Shown: positions 16,495 through 25,990, counted from the stretch's first letter. The stretch is 64,000 bases of DNA from Phycisphaerae bacterium (GCA_012729015.1 JAAYDY010000056.1:18485-82484), one strand, 5' to 3'. Notes: generated by a model from the sequence alone, not told the origin. Made by a program: numbers and translations.

Positions 16495-17308
16495 TGTCGT
16501 CCCTCCGCACGTCGCTCTGCTTGTACTCCAACCGACCGACCGCCGTGTTCTCGTCCACCTTCGTAATCACCAAGTCCGCCAGGTAGTCGGAGCCGCGGTA
16601 GACCATGAACTTCATGTTCTCGACCACCTGGTCGCTCGACCCGAGGCTGATCTCGGCCACGTTCGTGCCGTTATCCACCTCGCGGACCACGCCGTGCAGA
16701 TCCACGGTCGGCAGCGCCGGGACGACCTTCGGCAACTCGACCTTCGCGTTCTGCTTCAGGTAGTTGTTCTCTTTGCCGATCTCGGCCGCCTGAACTTCCA
16801 GGCCGCGGATGCGGGCCTTCAGGTCGATCACCATCTGCTTCAGGTCCTGGTTCTGGCTCGTCACGTCGCTGTTGACCTGGCGCAGCACCGTCGCCTCGGA
16901 GACCTGCTTGTCGTAAGCGGCCTGAAGGGCGTCCTTCTCGGCCTTGATCTTGTCCAGGCCGGTGTTGAGCCCCTGCACGGCGGTGCGGAGCTCGTTCAGC
17001 TCCTTCATCTGCTGGGCCTTGTCGCGATCCAGCGCCGAGTTCGTGTTGCGCAGCTGCTCGATCATCGCGGCCTTGTTGTCCAGCTCCAGGGTGTACAGGG
17101 AGGCGAGCTTGACGCGCTCCATGTTGCTTTCGCCGAGGCCCGCCTCGAAGGCCTTCCAGGCCTCAGTGGCCCGTGTGCGCCCGGTGGCGGCTTTCTCGTA
17201 TTGCAGGTCCCGCTGTTCGCTGCTCTTGACATACGCCACAACGAGCATGCACAGGACGATCGCGGCGACCACATTCAGTACCGTAAAGATCTTGCCGAGA
17301 GTACTCAA
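16469..17308 (-). CDS. Membrane-anchored coiled-coil protein with MreC-like architecture
   Basis: The 279-residue protein starts with one membrane helix (about 8-27), followed by a long coiled coil (about 60-190, with leucine/alanine heptads). A compact beta-rich end follows, with LHGVVREVDNG and NVAEISLGSSD. This layout mirrors MreC, but the sequence is different and a true mreC is present 2 kb downstream. The TTG start at 17308 is supported by AGGGAGG with a 9-nt gap. It overlaps the next small membrane gene. Likely an envelope scaffold acting beside the elongasome; this is inference from layout and neighbours. Confidence 0.75.
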   Translation of the reverse strand: MSTLGKIFTVLNVVAAIVLCMLVVAYVKSSEQRDLQYEKAATGRTRATEAWKAFEAGLGESNMERVKLASLYTLELDNKAAMIEQLRNTNSALDRDKAQQMKELNELRTAVQGLNTGLDKIKAEKDALQAAYDKQVSEATVLRQVNSDVTSQNQDLKQMVIDLKARIRGLEVQAAEIGKENNYLKQNAKVELPKVVPALPTVDLHGVVREVDNGTNVAEISLGSSDQVVENMKFMVYRGSDYLADLVITKVDENTAVGRLEYKQSDVRRDDNVTYTVRR

Positions 17309-17397
17309 GGAAAGGTCCTCCCTTAATCGAGCCGGCCCAGCCTCGCGGCAGACTCACCGGCCATGGTTCAAGCCTGCCCTTACGCGACGCACGCAGC

Positions 17398-17425
17398 AGA
17401 GTATGTTATGATGCCCATTCCGCAA
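17398..17425 (-). promoter_or_regulatory. Possible promoter of the coiled-coil/membrane gene pair
   Basis: Minus strand TTGCGG and TACTCT with a 16-nt gap, about 90 nt before the TTG start at 17308. Confidence 0.35.
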
Positions 17426-17566
17426 CTTCCCCGCGGACCGGCCCCAAGGCTTCCTGATGCACGGCCTTAGTCCCGTTCCTGCGGGCAATTACGGAAATGC
17501 GATTCTAACGCCCACCACAGGGTCGTCAAGAAAAAACTCAACCCCCCAGGACCGATTTTAACGCTG

Positions 17567-18805
17567 TTAACGCACTCGCGTGTCCTGTGGCCGAATCGGC
17601 TCGATCGGCCCCAGCGGCCCCGCGCGCGGCTCCCGCAGCAGCGGCGACGTTCCCGACGGTTTCCGCCCCGGCGACGCCCCCGAGGGCTTCGATTCCGGCG
17701 AGGTGCCCGGCCGCAGGATCTCCCCTTCCGTCAGGTGCTGCACCCCGCGCTCGGTCGCCGTGGACGCGTCGATCGTGTCGCGCAGCTTCTTGCCCTCGGC
17801 CGAATCGAACGCCAGGATCGCCCACGCGGCACTCGCCCGGATCAGCGGGTCGCCGTCATCCAACGACGGCACCACCGACCGCCACGACGGCCCGTACGCC
17901 GACCGGGCCAGCAACTGGAGGATCATCGCCTTGTCCTGAACGTCAATCGGGTCGCGCCCGGGCCGCCCGGCCGCCATTTCCCCCAACCGCGCCGCCTGCG
18001 TGTAGTCGCCCAGCATCGCCCGGGCCCCGTACGACGCCAGACGCGCCATCGCGCTGACCGGCTTCTCGTCGCTGAACCCCTCGCGCAGCAGCACCACGTC
18101 GCGCGGCACCAGGCCCACCCGCCCCAGGGCGAGAATCGCGCCAATCTGCCGCGGAGAGCCCTGGCTCGTGGCCACCTGACGCAACAGATCCAGCCCGCGC
18201 GTGCTGCCGAGCCGCCCCATCGCCTCCGCGGCGTTCATCTGCACCGCCGCGTCGGCGTCCGACAGGTACGCCCCGAGCATCGGCGCCGCCGTCTTGTTGC
18301 CCAGCAACCCCAGCAGCATGGCCGCATTGCGCCGCGCCGCCGCATCGCCGCCGCGGGCGCCCAGCGCCTCGGCCAGCCGCTCCACGTGGCTCATGTCGCC
18401 CAGCAGCGCCATGCCGTACACCGCGGCCAGACGCACGCTCGGGTCCGTCTCCTTATTATAGAGCACGCGGAAATAGGACAGGTCCCGCCGCCGCTGCTTG
18501 CCGCGCTGGCTGGCCTGCTCGGCCTTGCACATCACCGCCAGAAAGCGGCTCGGGGCGAACGGGTCGCCCAGCAGCACCTCGAGTTCCTCGGCGGGAATGT
18601 CCCGCTCCAGTTCCCGGTAGGCCGTCATCGCCAGCATCCGCACCGTGGCCCGGTCGCTGCGAAGCGACTGGCGCAGGATCGTCTCGGACTTCTTGACATA
18701 GCTGTCGCCGCCCAGGTCGCAACCGCCGAGCGCCATCAGACCGGCTGCCGCACCCAGAACCCGCCACAGAGCCGAGAAACTCCGGCCGTTGCCGCATGCA
18801 CTCAT
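17567..18805 (-). CDS. HEAT-repeat lipoprotein
   Basis: The 412-residue protein has a lipoprotein signal ending LMALGGC, so it should be lipid-modified at C29 and sit in an envelope membrane. The body is a series of helical repeats typical of HEAT/PBS-lyase solenoids (for example AAARRNAAMLLGLLGNK and AAVQMNAAEAMGRLGS). Such solenoids bind proteins and have no catalytic motif. The C-terminal 60 residues are Pro/Ser/Gly-rich. The ATG at 18805 has GAGGG upstream. Its neighbour lnt encodes the enzyme that completes lipoprotein acylation. Confidence 0.8.
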   Translation of the reverse strand: MSACGNGRSFSALWRVLGAAAGLMALGGCDLGGDSYVKKSETILRQSLRSDRATVRMLAMTAYRELERDIPAEELEVLLGDPFAPSRFLAVMCKAEQASQRGKQRRRDLSYFRVLYNKETDPSVRLAAVYGMALLGDMSHVERLAEALGARGGDAAARRNAAMLLGLLGNKTAAPMLGAYLSDADAAVQMNAAEAMGRLGSTRGLDLLRQVATSQGSPRQIGAILALGRVGLVPRDVVLLREGFSDEKPVSAMARLASYGARAMLGDYTQAARLGEMAAGRPGRDPIDVQDKAMILQLLARSAYGPSWRSVVPSLDDGDPLIRASAAWAILAFDSAEGKKLRDTIDASTATERGVQHLTEGEILRPGTSPESKPSGASPGRKPSGTSPLLREPRAGPLGPIEPIRPQDTRVR

Positions 18806-18879
18806 CCTGTCGCCCTCAATCGCCCCACGCACGCTCGGCCTTGGCAAAGGTCCGCCGCGGCCGCGCCGCCCGTGCGGCC

Positions 18880-20703
18880 TCAAGCCGCCTCGCCGCGCCG
18901 ACCCCTCACGGCCGCAACCACCGCCGCTATCATAGCCGCACACGCCGCCAGACTCAAGGTCACAGCAAACACGTCGCCGTATCGCCCGTAGACACTTCGC
19001 CGCCCGTCCAGCTCCAGCCTTGCCGCCGCATACCCCTTCACCGACCGCACGTGCCCGGCCGCGTCGCTCACGCGGACCACCGTGCGGCCGCAGGAATCGA
19101 TCACGCCGCTGATGCCCGTGTTCACGCTCCGGACCACCGGCACGCGGTTCTCCACGGCCCGCACCACCGACAGGTCCCAGTGCTGCTGGAGCTCCACCGT
19201 GCCGGGAAACCACCCGTCGTTGCTGATGTTGACGAGGAAATCCGCCGCCTTGTCGCCGCGGGGATCATACACCATCCGTCGGCACACGCCCGCGAAGGCG
19301 TCCTCGAAGCAGATCGGCGCGGCCAGCCGCCACGGACCCAACTCCATCCGCGTCAGGGCCTCGCCCGCGGTCAGATCGTACTCGTAGTCGTACGGCGTCA
19401 AGCCCATCAGCAGCCCGTAGAGCCACGGAGCAGACTCCTTGAATGGCACGTACTCGCCGAACGGCACCAGATGCACCTTATCGTAGGTGGCGGCGGTCGT
19501 GAACTCGCGGTCGTCGGGGGCGAACAGCAGGGCCCGGTTGAATCGCGGGCCGTAGCGGCCGCCGGCGTCGAGCTCGCGGACCTGGCTTCCGACAAGAAGC
19601 CGTCGTCGGCTGCCGGCCACGAGGTCATGGATCATCCGCCAGCAGGTCCGCATCTGGAGTTGCCATGCCCGGGCCTCGGCCTGGCTGGCCGAGGCGTCGA
19701 AGCGCAGCAGCGACTCGTTGACGGGCACAGGCGTCATCGTCTCGGGCCAGACCACCAGGTCGGCGTCGGGGTGCTCGGCCAGGGCCTGCGGCGTCAGGGC
19801 CATGAGATCGGCAAACGCGGGGTCTTCCAGGAGCCGGGCCCGTGCGGCCTCGTCGGTCAGCGTCAGGGGCCGCTCCGGGGCGTCGGCGGCGATGAGGGCC
19901 TCCCGAATGTCTTGCGGCACATTGGGTTGCACTACCACCACCAGCGGCCCGTCGGCCATCGCCACCGGCCGCAGGCGATAGTGCCCGTAGACGACGACGA
20001 ACGCCCAGGCCGCCGCCAGGGCCACCACCGACACCTTCAGCGAGAGCGACCACCGCATGCGCTGGCCGTATCGCAGGAACAGCGGCCGCGTGACGGTGTC
20101 CACGGCCAGTCCCGCGGTGGCGGCCGCCAGGGCGCTGAGGCCGTAGACGCCCGTCAGGTCCACGATCTGCAAGAGCGTCGGGCTGGCGGCCTGGCTGTGG
20201 CCGATCAGGAGCCACGGAAACCCGGTCAGCAGGTGCGACCGCAGCAATTCCAGCGGCACCCAGACCATCGGGGCCACCGCCGCCAGGGGCAGGCGCGTTT
20301 GCCGCACGAGGTACGCCGCCAGCAGGCCGAACGCGGGCCAGAACAGGGCGCAGAACAGGACCGCCCCGACGTAGCCGGGCACGGTGGGCATGGCCAGCCA
20401 GTGGAGTTCGCCGGCGTAGAACACGACGGCCGCCAGGAACGTGGAGATGGCGAGGACGCCCCTGGACGGGGCGCGGACCACGGCCACGAGCATCGGCGCC
20501 AGGGCCACGAAGGCCACCGGCCACCAGCCCACGGGCGGAAACGCCAGGGCCAGGAGAATCGCCGTGGCCAGGCAGAGCCCGAGGTTCAGCGTGCGGTCGC
20601 GAATGGGCACGCGGTAGTCGGCCCCGGGCGCCGCGCCGCGAAGCGAGCCGCCCCGGGCGGCCTTCTCAGTAGTGGTAACGCGCTTGCGACTCTTCTTGCC
20701 CAT
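18880..20703 (-). CDS. lnt: Apolipoprotein N-acyltransferase
   Basis: Lnt adds the third acyl chain to lipoproteins in the inner membrane of Gram-negative bacteria. The 607-residue protein has about seven membrane helices in the N-terminal half and a nitrilase-type domain in the second half. The catalytic Glu, Lys and Cys are visible in VVWPETM, YDKVHLVPFGEYVPF and PICFEDAF. A final membrane helix follows near the C-terminus. It is slightly longer than the E. coli protein (512), mostly from a basic N-terminal extension. The gene is divergent from alaS. Confidence 0.95.
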   Translation of the reverse strand: MGKKSRKRVTTTEKAARGGSLRGAAPGADYRVPIRDRTLNLGLCLATAILLALAFPPVGWWPVAFVALAPMLVAVVRAPSRGVLAISTFLAAVVFYAGELHWLAMPTVPGYVGAVLFCALFWPAFGLLAAYLVRQTRLPLAAVAPMVWVPLELLRSHLLTGFPWLLIGHSQAASPTLLQIVDLTGVYGLSALAAATAGLAVDTVTRPLFLRYGQRMRWSLSLKVSVVALAAAWAFVVVYGHYRLRPVAMADGPLVVVVQPNVPQDIREALIAADAPERPLTLTDEAARARLLEDPAFADLMALTPQALAEHPDADLVVWPETMTPVPVNESLLRFDASASQAEARAWQLQMRTCWRMIHDLVAGSRRRLLVGSQVRELDAGGRYGPRFNRALLFAPDDREFTTAATYDKVHLVPFGEYVPFKESAPWLYGLLMGLTPYDYEYDLTAGEALTRMELGPWRLAAPICFEDAFAGVCRRMVYDPRGDKAADFLVNISNDGWFPGTVELQQHWDLSVVRAVENRVPVVRSVNTGISGVIDSCGRTVVRVSDAAGHVRSVKGYAAARLELDGRRSVYGRYGDVFAVTLSLAACAAMIAAVVAAVRGRRGEAA

Positions 20704-20792
20704 GGGAGTCCCGTTCGCCCTATGCCGACCGACCGTGCCGGGCCATTGTGTCGCCGCCGGCCCCGGCTGTCAAGGCGAACCGATGCTCGCGC

Positions 20793-20821
20793 TTGCAGAT
20801 GGGGGGGCTTTGTGGTACAAA
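20793..20821 (+). promoter_or_regulatory. Sigma-70-like promoter of alaS
   Basis: TTGCAG and TACAAA separated by 17 nt, leaving a leader of about 120 nt before the GTG start. Confidence 0.6.
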
Positions 20822-20947
20822 AGCGGGCTGTTCGTACAGTAGGGGGGCATGCGTCTGCCGTGGATTGTCCGTCGGCGGGCGTCGCCGCCGGGCGGCCTTG
20901 CGGCGGCAGGACACTGGGCTTCGGACAGCCGAAAAGGGCGTACTCAC

Positions 20948-23623
20948 GTGAAGACCGACGACATCAGGCAACGGTACCTGGACTTCTTCGCCGGGCGCGG
21001 GCACAAGCTCGTCGCCAGCGACAGCCTCGTTCCGACGAACGATCCGACCCTCCTGTTCACCGGGGCCGGCATGAACCAGTTCAAAGAGGAGTTCATGGGG
21101 CATGTGACGGACTTCACCCGGGCCACGACGTGCCAGAAGTGCGTCCGCACGGGCGACATCGACAACGTGGGCGTCACGCCCTTCCACTTCACGTTCTTCG
21201 AGATGCTGGGCAACTTCTCGTTCGGCGACTACTTCAAGCGCGACGCCATCCGGTGGGCCTGGCAGTTCATCACCGAAGAGATGAAGTTCGACGCCAGCCG
21301 CCTGTATGTCACGATCTACAACGACGACGACGAGGCGTTCGACGTCTGGACCAAAGACGTGGGCCTGGCGGCCGACCGCGTGTACCGCTGCGGCGAGCAC
21401 GACAACTTCTGGCCGGCCGACGCGCCGAGCCTCGGGCCCAACGGGGTATGCGGCCCGTGCAGCGAAATCTACGTGGACCGCAAGCCCGGCCCGCCCGTGC
21501 CGCCCGAGGGGCCCAGCAGCGACAACCGCCGGTTCGTCGAAATCTGGAACCTTGTCTTCACGCAGTTCGACCGCCGCGATGGCGGCAAGCTGGTCCCGCT
21601 GCCCCAGAAGAACATCGACACGGGCATGGGCCTGGAGCGCATGGCCGCGGTGATGCAGGACGTCCCGACCGGCTACGACATCGACCTGATGCTGCCGATC
21701 GTTCAGGCCGCCGCGAAGCTGACGGGCCAGACGTACACGGTCGGCGAGGCGGGCAAGGTGGGCCAGCGGCTGCGCCGCATCGCCGACCACACGCGGTGCG
21801 TGGCCATGTCAATCGCCGACGGGGCCCTGCCGGACCGTTACGGTCGCGGGTACGTGATTCGCCGCCTGATCCGGCGCGCGGCCCTCGACGGCCGCCACCT
21901 CGGCGTGGCCAAGCCGTTTCTGCACAAGCTTGTCGAAACGGTCGTGGCGCAGATGGCGCCGACGTACCCGGACCTGCGCGAGCGCGTCAAGACGATCACG
22001 AGCATTCTGCGCGGCGAGGAGCAGCGGTTCGCCGAGGCCCTGGACAACTCCAAGGGCATCCGCGAGTTCGAGGACGAGCTTCGCCGCGCCGCCGGCGGCG
22101 ACAAGCGCATCGACGGCGAGCGCATCTTCTACTTCGTGGACACGCACGGCCTGCCGCTGGAGTTCATCGACGACCAGTTGGCGTCCGAGGATGTGACCTA
22201 CGACCGCGAGGTGTTCGAGAAAGCCATGGAGGCCCGTCGCGAAGAGAGCCGCGCGGGCAGCAACATCAGCGACGAGACGATGATCTTCAAGGGCGTCGCG
22301 CTGACGCCGGAGACGTTGACGGCCCTGCGTCATCAGTCGCTGGCAAGCGAGTTCGTCGGCTACGAGGCCACGGAGGCCGAGGCGCGGATTCTCGCGCTGA
22401 TCGGCCCTGAGTCGTTGCTGGAGCGCGCCGAGGCCGGGCAGGCCGTGACGGTCCTGCTGGACCGCACGCCGTTCTACGCCGAGGGCGGCGGCCAGGTGGG
22501 CGACGCCGGCGAACTGATCGGCGCCGGCGGCCTGCGGCTCCGCGTGGGCAACGCGTTCAAGGACCACGAGTTCCACCTGCACGCCGCCGAGGTCGTGGCC
22601 GGCACGGCGCGACCCGGGGCCGGCGTCACGGCCCGCGTCGATGCCGCCCGCCGCATGGACATCGCCCGCAACCACACGGCCACGCACATGCTGCACTGGG
22701 CGCTGCGCAAGGTGCTTGGCGAGCACGTTCACCAGGCCGGCAGCGAGGTGACGCCGGCGCAACTGCGGTTCGATTTCACGCACACGGCGGCCATGACGGC
22801 CGACGAGCTGGCCGGCGTGGAGCGCCTGGTCAACGAGCGCATCTTCGAGGATGCCGCCGTGAGTTCGCAGGTGACCACGATCGACGAGGCCCGCCGTGCG
22901 GGGGCCATGGCCCTGTTCGGCGAGAAGTACGGCAACGAGGTCCGCATGGTCTCCGTGGGCGACTTCTCGCGTGAGTTGTGCGGCGGCACGCACCTGGAGC
23001 GCAGCAGCCAGGTCTGCTTCTTCAAGATCGCCGGCGAAGGGTCCGTGGCGGCGGGGGTGCGGCGCATCACGGCCCTGACCGGCCGCGGCGCGGCCGAGTA
23101 CGTCACCCGCGAAGAGGACCTGCTGGACCAGCTCATGGCCCGCCTGAAGGCCAACAACGCCGAGTCGGCGATTCAGCGCGTCGAGGCCCTTCAGAACGAG
23201 GTCAAGACCTTGAAGCAGGATCTGCACAAGGCGCGCAGCGTGACCGCCCGCAACGGGGCGGCCGACCTGTTTGCCAACGTGCAGGACGCCGGGGGCGTGC
23301 CGCTGGTGGCGGCGGAGATTCCCGGCGGCGACGCGACGGCTCTGCGCGAGGCCGTGGACCTCGGCCGCAAGAAACTCGGCTCGGGCGTGCTCGTGTTCGG
23401 CTGCCGCGAGGGCGACAAGGTGACCCTTGTCGTCGGCGTGACCAAGGACCTGGTCGAGAAAGGGCTGAAGGCCGGCTCGATCATCAAGGATCTGGCCGCG
23501 GTGGTCGGCGGCGGCGGCGGCGGACGGCCCGACATGGCCCAGGCCGGCGGCAAGCTGCCCGAGAAGCTCCCCGACGCCATCGCCCAGGCCGCCGAGGTCG
23601 TGGCGCGGCACGCCAAGGCGTGA
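20948..23623 (+). CDS. alaS: Alanyl-tRNA synthetase
   Basis: AlaRS charges tRNA-Ala. The 891 residues match the family. The class II catalytic core opens with IRQRYLDFF and has TGAGMNQFK and TPFHFTFFEMLGNFSFGDYF. The editing domain has the zinc ligands HTATHMLH and CGGTHLERS. The C-terminal DHHA1-type domain ends with VVGGGGGGRPDMAQAGG. The GTG at 20948 was chosen because MKTDDIRQRYL fits family N-termini and an AAAGGG lies upstream; codons further upstream are non-homologous. Confidence 0.97.
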   Translation: MKTDDIRQRYLDFFAGRGHKLVASDSLVPTNDPTLLFTGAGMNQFKEEFMGHVTDFTRATTCQKCVRTGDIDNVGVTPFHFTFFEMLGNFSFGDYFKRDAIRWAWQFITEEMKFDASRLYVTIYNDDDEAFDVWTKDVGLAADRVYRCGEHDNFWPADAPSLGPNGVCGPCSEIYVDRKPGPPVPPEGPSSDNRRFVEIWNLVFTQFDRRDGGKLVPLPQKNIDTGMGLERMAAVMQDVPTGYDIDLMLPIVQAAAKLTGQTYTVGEAGKVGQRLRRIADHTRCVAMSIADGALPDRYGRGYVIRRLIRRAALDGRHLGVAKPFLHKLVETVVAQMAPTYPDLRERVKTITSILRGEEQRFAEALDNSKGIREFEDELRRAAGGDKRIDGERIFYFVDTHGLPLEFIDDQLASEDVTYDREVFEKAMEARREESRAGSNISDETMIFKGVALTPETLTALRHQSLASEFVGYEATEAEARILALIGPESLLERAEAGQAVTVLLDRTPFYAEGGGQVGDAGELIGAGGLRLRVGNAFKDHEFHLHAAEVVAGTARPGAGVTARVDAARRMDIARNHTATHMLHWALRKVLGEHVHQAGSEVTPAQLRFDFTHTAAMTADELAGVERLVNERIFEDAAVSSQVTTIDEARRAGAMALFGEKYGNEVRMVSVGDFSRELCGGTHLERSSQVCFFKIAGEGSVAAGVRRITALTGRGAAEYVTREEDLLDQLMARLKANNAESAIQRVEALQNEVKTLKQDLHKARSVTARNGAADLFANVQDAGGVPLVAAEIPGGDATALREAVDLGRKKLGSGVLVFGCREGDKVTLVVGVTKDLVEKGLKAGSIIKDLAAVVGGGGGGRPDMAQAGGKLPEKLPDAIAQAAEVVARHAKA

Positions 23624-23733
23624 GCGACGAACCCGTGTCCATTCCGGGAGTAGCGCTGACCGTAGGGGCGGCTCGCTGCAAGTCCCGAGCCTCGTCGAGG
23701 GGCAAGCCGCCCTCGCAGTGACCTGTCTCTGGC

Positions 23734-23753
23734 GGGTCGCTCGCGAGCGACCC
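23734..23753. repeat. Family G palindrome, copy 1
   Basis: GGGTCGCTCGCGAGCGACCC is a perfect 20-bp palindrome followed by CCTAC. A related, interrupted GTAGGGGCGGCTCG block precedes it at 23663-23712. Confidence 0.9.
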
Positions 23754-23823
23754 CTACAACGTTCCCCGCCACTGCCGACAGGCATGACGCGTCCCCCGAC
23801 CTCGTTGCCCGGCTACATTGCGC

Positions 23824-23851
23824 TTGACCGGGTGGGCGGGGGCCATAGAAT
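23824..23851 (+). promoter_or_regulatory. Sigma-70-like promoter of the SDR gene
   Basis: TTGACC and TAGAAT with a 16-nt gap, about 65 nt before the GTG start at 23918. Confidence 0.6.
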
Positions 23852-23917
23852 GCCGGGGCAGGCTCCGGGCGTCGTGCTGCGACGGCCGCGACCGACCGGA
23901 CCACAGGGGAGCATCGC

Positions 23918-24940
23918 GTGAACACTGGCGGCAAGACTACCGTATTCGTCACGGGAGCCACGGGGCTGGTCGGATCGCACCTGGTGGAACGCCTGACGGC
24001 CGAGGGCGTCGAGGTGCGGTGCCTGGTTCGCTCGAGCAGCAGGACGGAGTTGCTGGAGCGGCTCGGCGTCCAGCGCGTCGTGGGCGACGTGACCGACGAG
24101 CCGGCCCGGCTCCGCGAACTGATCGGCGACGCGTCGCTGGTGTTTCACTGTGCGGCGATGGTGGACGACTGGGCCTCGCGCGAGGCCATGGTCCGCGTGA
24201 ACGTCGAAGGGACGCGGAACCTGCTGGAGTCCTGCCGCGGGTTGCCGGGCCTGCGGCGGTTCGTCATGGTCGGCAGCATGGTGGTCCTGGGCATGGGACC
24301 GCAGATTCACTTCGACGAAACCGCCCCGATGGTCCACACGGGCGACAACTACAACTACACAAAAATCCTGGCCACCGAGATGGCGATGAAGTACGCCCGG
24401 GAGCACGGCGTGCCGGTGGTCGTCTGCCAGCCGCCGTACATCTACGGTCCGCGGGACCAGCAGTTCTTCCCGCGCGTGTTCGAGGCGCTGAAGTCGGGGC
24501 GGTTCAAGTATCTCGGCGACGGCAACCAGCCGCTGACGCTCGTCTACGTCGCGAACCTGGTGGAGGCGCTGCTGCTGGCGGCGGCCAAGGACGGCGTCCA
24601 GGGGCAACTGTTCCTCGTGACCGACGGCGAATCGGTGACCCGGCGCGAACTGGTCGAGATGGTCTGCGAGGAAATGGGCTACCGCAAGCCGACGGTCTGC
24701 GTGCCGGTGGCGGTGGCCCGGGCGCTGCTGCCGCTGGTGGAGTGGCTGGGCAAGGTCCGCGGCAAGCGGCCGATCCTGAACCGGTTCCAGATGAAGTTCC
24801 TGAGCACTCCGCTGACGTTTAACATCGCCAAGGCCCGGACCGTGCTGGGTTACGCCCCGGTCGAACCGCCGCGCGAGAGCCTGCGGAAGACCATCCGCTG
24901 GTACCGTGAACATCACAAGGAGATGCTGCCGGGGGGCTGA
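23918..24940 (+). CDS. Extended short-chain dehydrogenase/reductase (NAD-dependent epimerase/dehydratase family)
   Basis: The 340-residue protein has the Rossmann motif TGATGLVGSHL at 11-21 and an NCAAMVDDW-like second cofactor segment (FHCAAMVDDW). The active site is S in VGSMVV with Y-x-x-x-K in YNYTK. It resembles the 3-beta-hydroxysteroid dehydrogenase/isomerase-like branch of extended SDRs, which act on isoprenoid, sugar or steroid alcohols. The substrate is unknown. A GGGGA site precedes the GTG. It stands alone between repeats and the DnaA-box patch. Confidence 0.8.
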   Translation: MNTGGKTTVFVTGATGLVGSHLVERLTAEGVEVRCLVRSSSRTELLERLGVQRVVGDVTDEPARLRELIGDASLVFHCAAMVDDWASREAMVRVNVEGTRNLLESCRGLPGLRRFVMVGSMVVLGMGPQIHFDETAPMVHTGDNYNYTKILATEMAMKYAREHGVPVVVCQPPYIYGPRDQQFFPRVFEALKSGRFKYLGDGNQPLTLVYVANLVEALLLAAAKDGVQGQLFLVTDGESVTRRELVEMVCEEMGYRKPTVCVPVAVARALLPLVEWLGKVRGKRPILNRFQMKFLSTPLTFNIAKARTVLGYAPVEPPRESLRKTIRWYREHHKEMLPGG

Positions 24941-25396
24941 TCCGCGCCGCCGCGTCTTGCCGCGCTTGCCGGGTCACGCGACGCGGGGAAGTCAAGAGGT
25001 TATTCACAATCGCTTGACATTAGCGACGCGCTGCTGGGCAAGGAACCGCCCAGGCGGCCGACATGGCGAACCATGGCCCCCTTCGGTTTTTTTGGACGTC
25101 GCAATCCCATTATTGAGAACCACTTATAGCCTTGGCACAGCCAGCCCGGTGAAAGACCGGACAGGATTCGGCATTGGGTTTGCTTGTCTCCGGCCGGGTC
25201 AGTGCGGGCTTTTCCACAGGTTATCCACGGAATCCGGGCGCGCCAAAAAAACCTGAAAACCACGGAGAAAACTGTCGGATCGTTGACCGGGACGGTCGCG
25301 ATTCTGCTGGCGTTTCGGTGGCGGCCACGGTACCCTCTGGCCGCCGGCTGCGCGGGCCGGGCGACCCATTCTCAGGAGCAACCGCAGGTGAGGCGC
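24941..25396. other. Intergenic region with DnaA-box-like 9-mers
   Basis: No gene is seen. It is less GC-rich than its surroundings, especially 25085-25135. It holds TTATTCACA at 25000-25008, TTTTCCACA at 25210-25218 and TTATCCACG at 25221-25229. The first box is framed by inverted GTCAAG (24991) and CTTGAC (25013). The hairpin CCCGGTGAAAGACCGG lies near 25150. Confidence 0.6.
25000..25008 (+). promoter_or_regulatory. Perfect DnaA-box match
   Basis: TTATTCACA fits the strict consensus TTATNCACA; two one-mismatch boxes lie 200 bp away. Binding is not shown. Confidence 0.5.
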
Positions 25397-25990
25397 ATGA
25401 GCATCGGACAACGGATTCTGGCGGTCGCCGCGGCCGCAGGCACAGTGTGGGCGACTGCGGCTCTGACGGGGTGTGAGCAGGCCCGCGGCAGGAAGCCCGC
25501 GACCGGCAGTCGCGCCCCGGCGCCATCTGCCAGCGGCACGGCCCGGGTCGAGCCGCCGCCGGCCGACCCGTACGTGCAGCCCATCCCCGATCCGTCGCTA
25601 CGGAACACCGCGACGGCGCCGTCGTCGGACGCCGCGGGCGTGGCGGCCGAAGGCGGTCCGTTCGCCAGACACAGAACCGACGCGGCCAAGTACCCGATCC
25701 GGTTCGAAACCAACTGCAAGGCGGTCTTCCGGTGCGGCGACAGGACGGCCGACCTGCCCGGCACCCTGTGGCTCGACGACCAGTGGGCCCCCGGCGGCGA
25801 ACCGTGTATCACGTTCCGACCGTGCATCGACGGATCGTTCCAGTTCTTCTACGGCGATCAGCAGCCGTGCGCGTTCACGGACCCGTCCGGCACGCCACTG
25901 AAGGTGCTCCGGTGCAGTCTCGAACTGGCGGCGGATGCCGGCGACGATGACACCCTCCTGACGGTCTACAAACTCCACCTGGCCCGCTGA
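25397..25990 (+). CDS. Lipoprotein of unknown function
   Basis: The 197-residue protein has a lipoprotein signal with AALTGC at the cleavage site (Cys near 26), then a Pro/Ala-rich spacer. A roughly 110-residue domain with several cysteines (TNCKAVFRCGD, PCITFRPC, QQPCAF) follows. I do not recognise the domain. The ATG follows AGGTGAGG. It is probably an exported, disulphide-containing surface or periplasmic protein. Confidence 0.75.
   Translation: MSIGQRILAVAAAAGTVWATAALTGCEQARGRKPATGSRAPAPSASGTARVEPPPADPYVQPIPDPSLRNTATAPSSDAAGVAAEGGPFARHRTDAAKYPIRFETNCKAVFRCGDRTADLPGTLWLDDQWAPGGEPCITFRPCIDGSFQFFYGDQQPCAFTDPSGTPLKVLRCSLELAADAGDDDTLLTVYKLHLAR

Noticed and set aside
25128..25210. Possible c-di-GMP-type (GEMM) riboswitch around GGCACAGCCAGCCCGGTGAAA
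   Set aside because: There is a short hairpin with a GAAA-like loop, but the ACGCAAAGCC segment and second helix of the GEMM consensus are missing.
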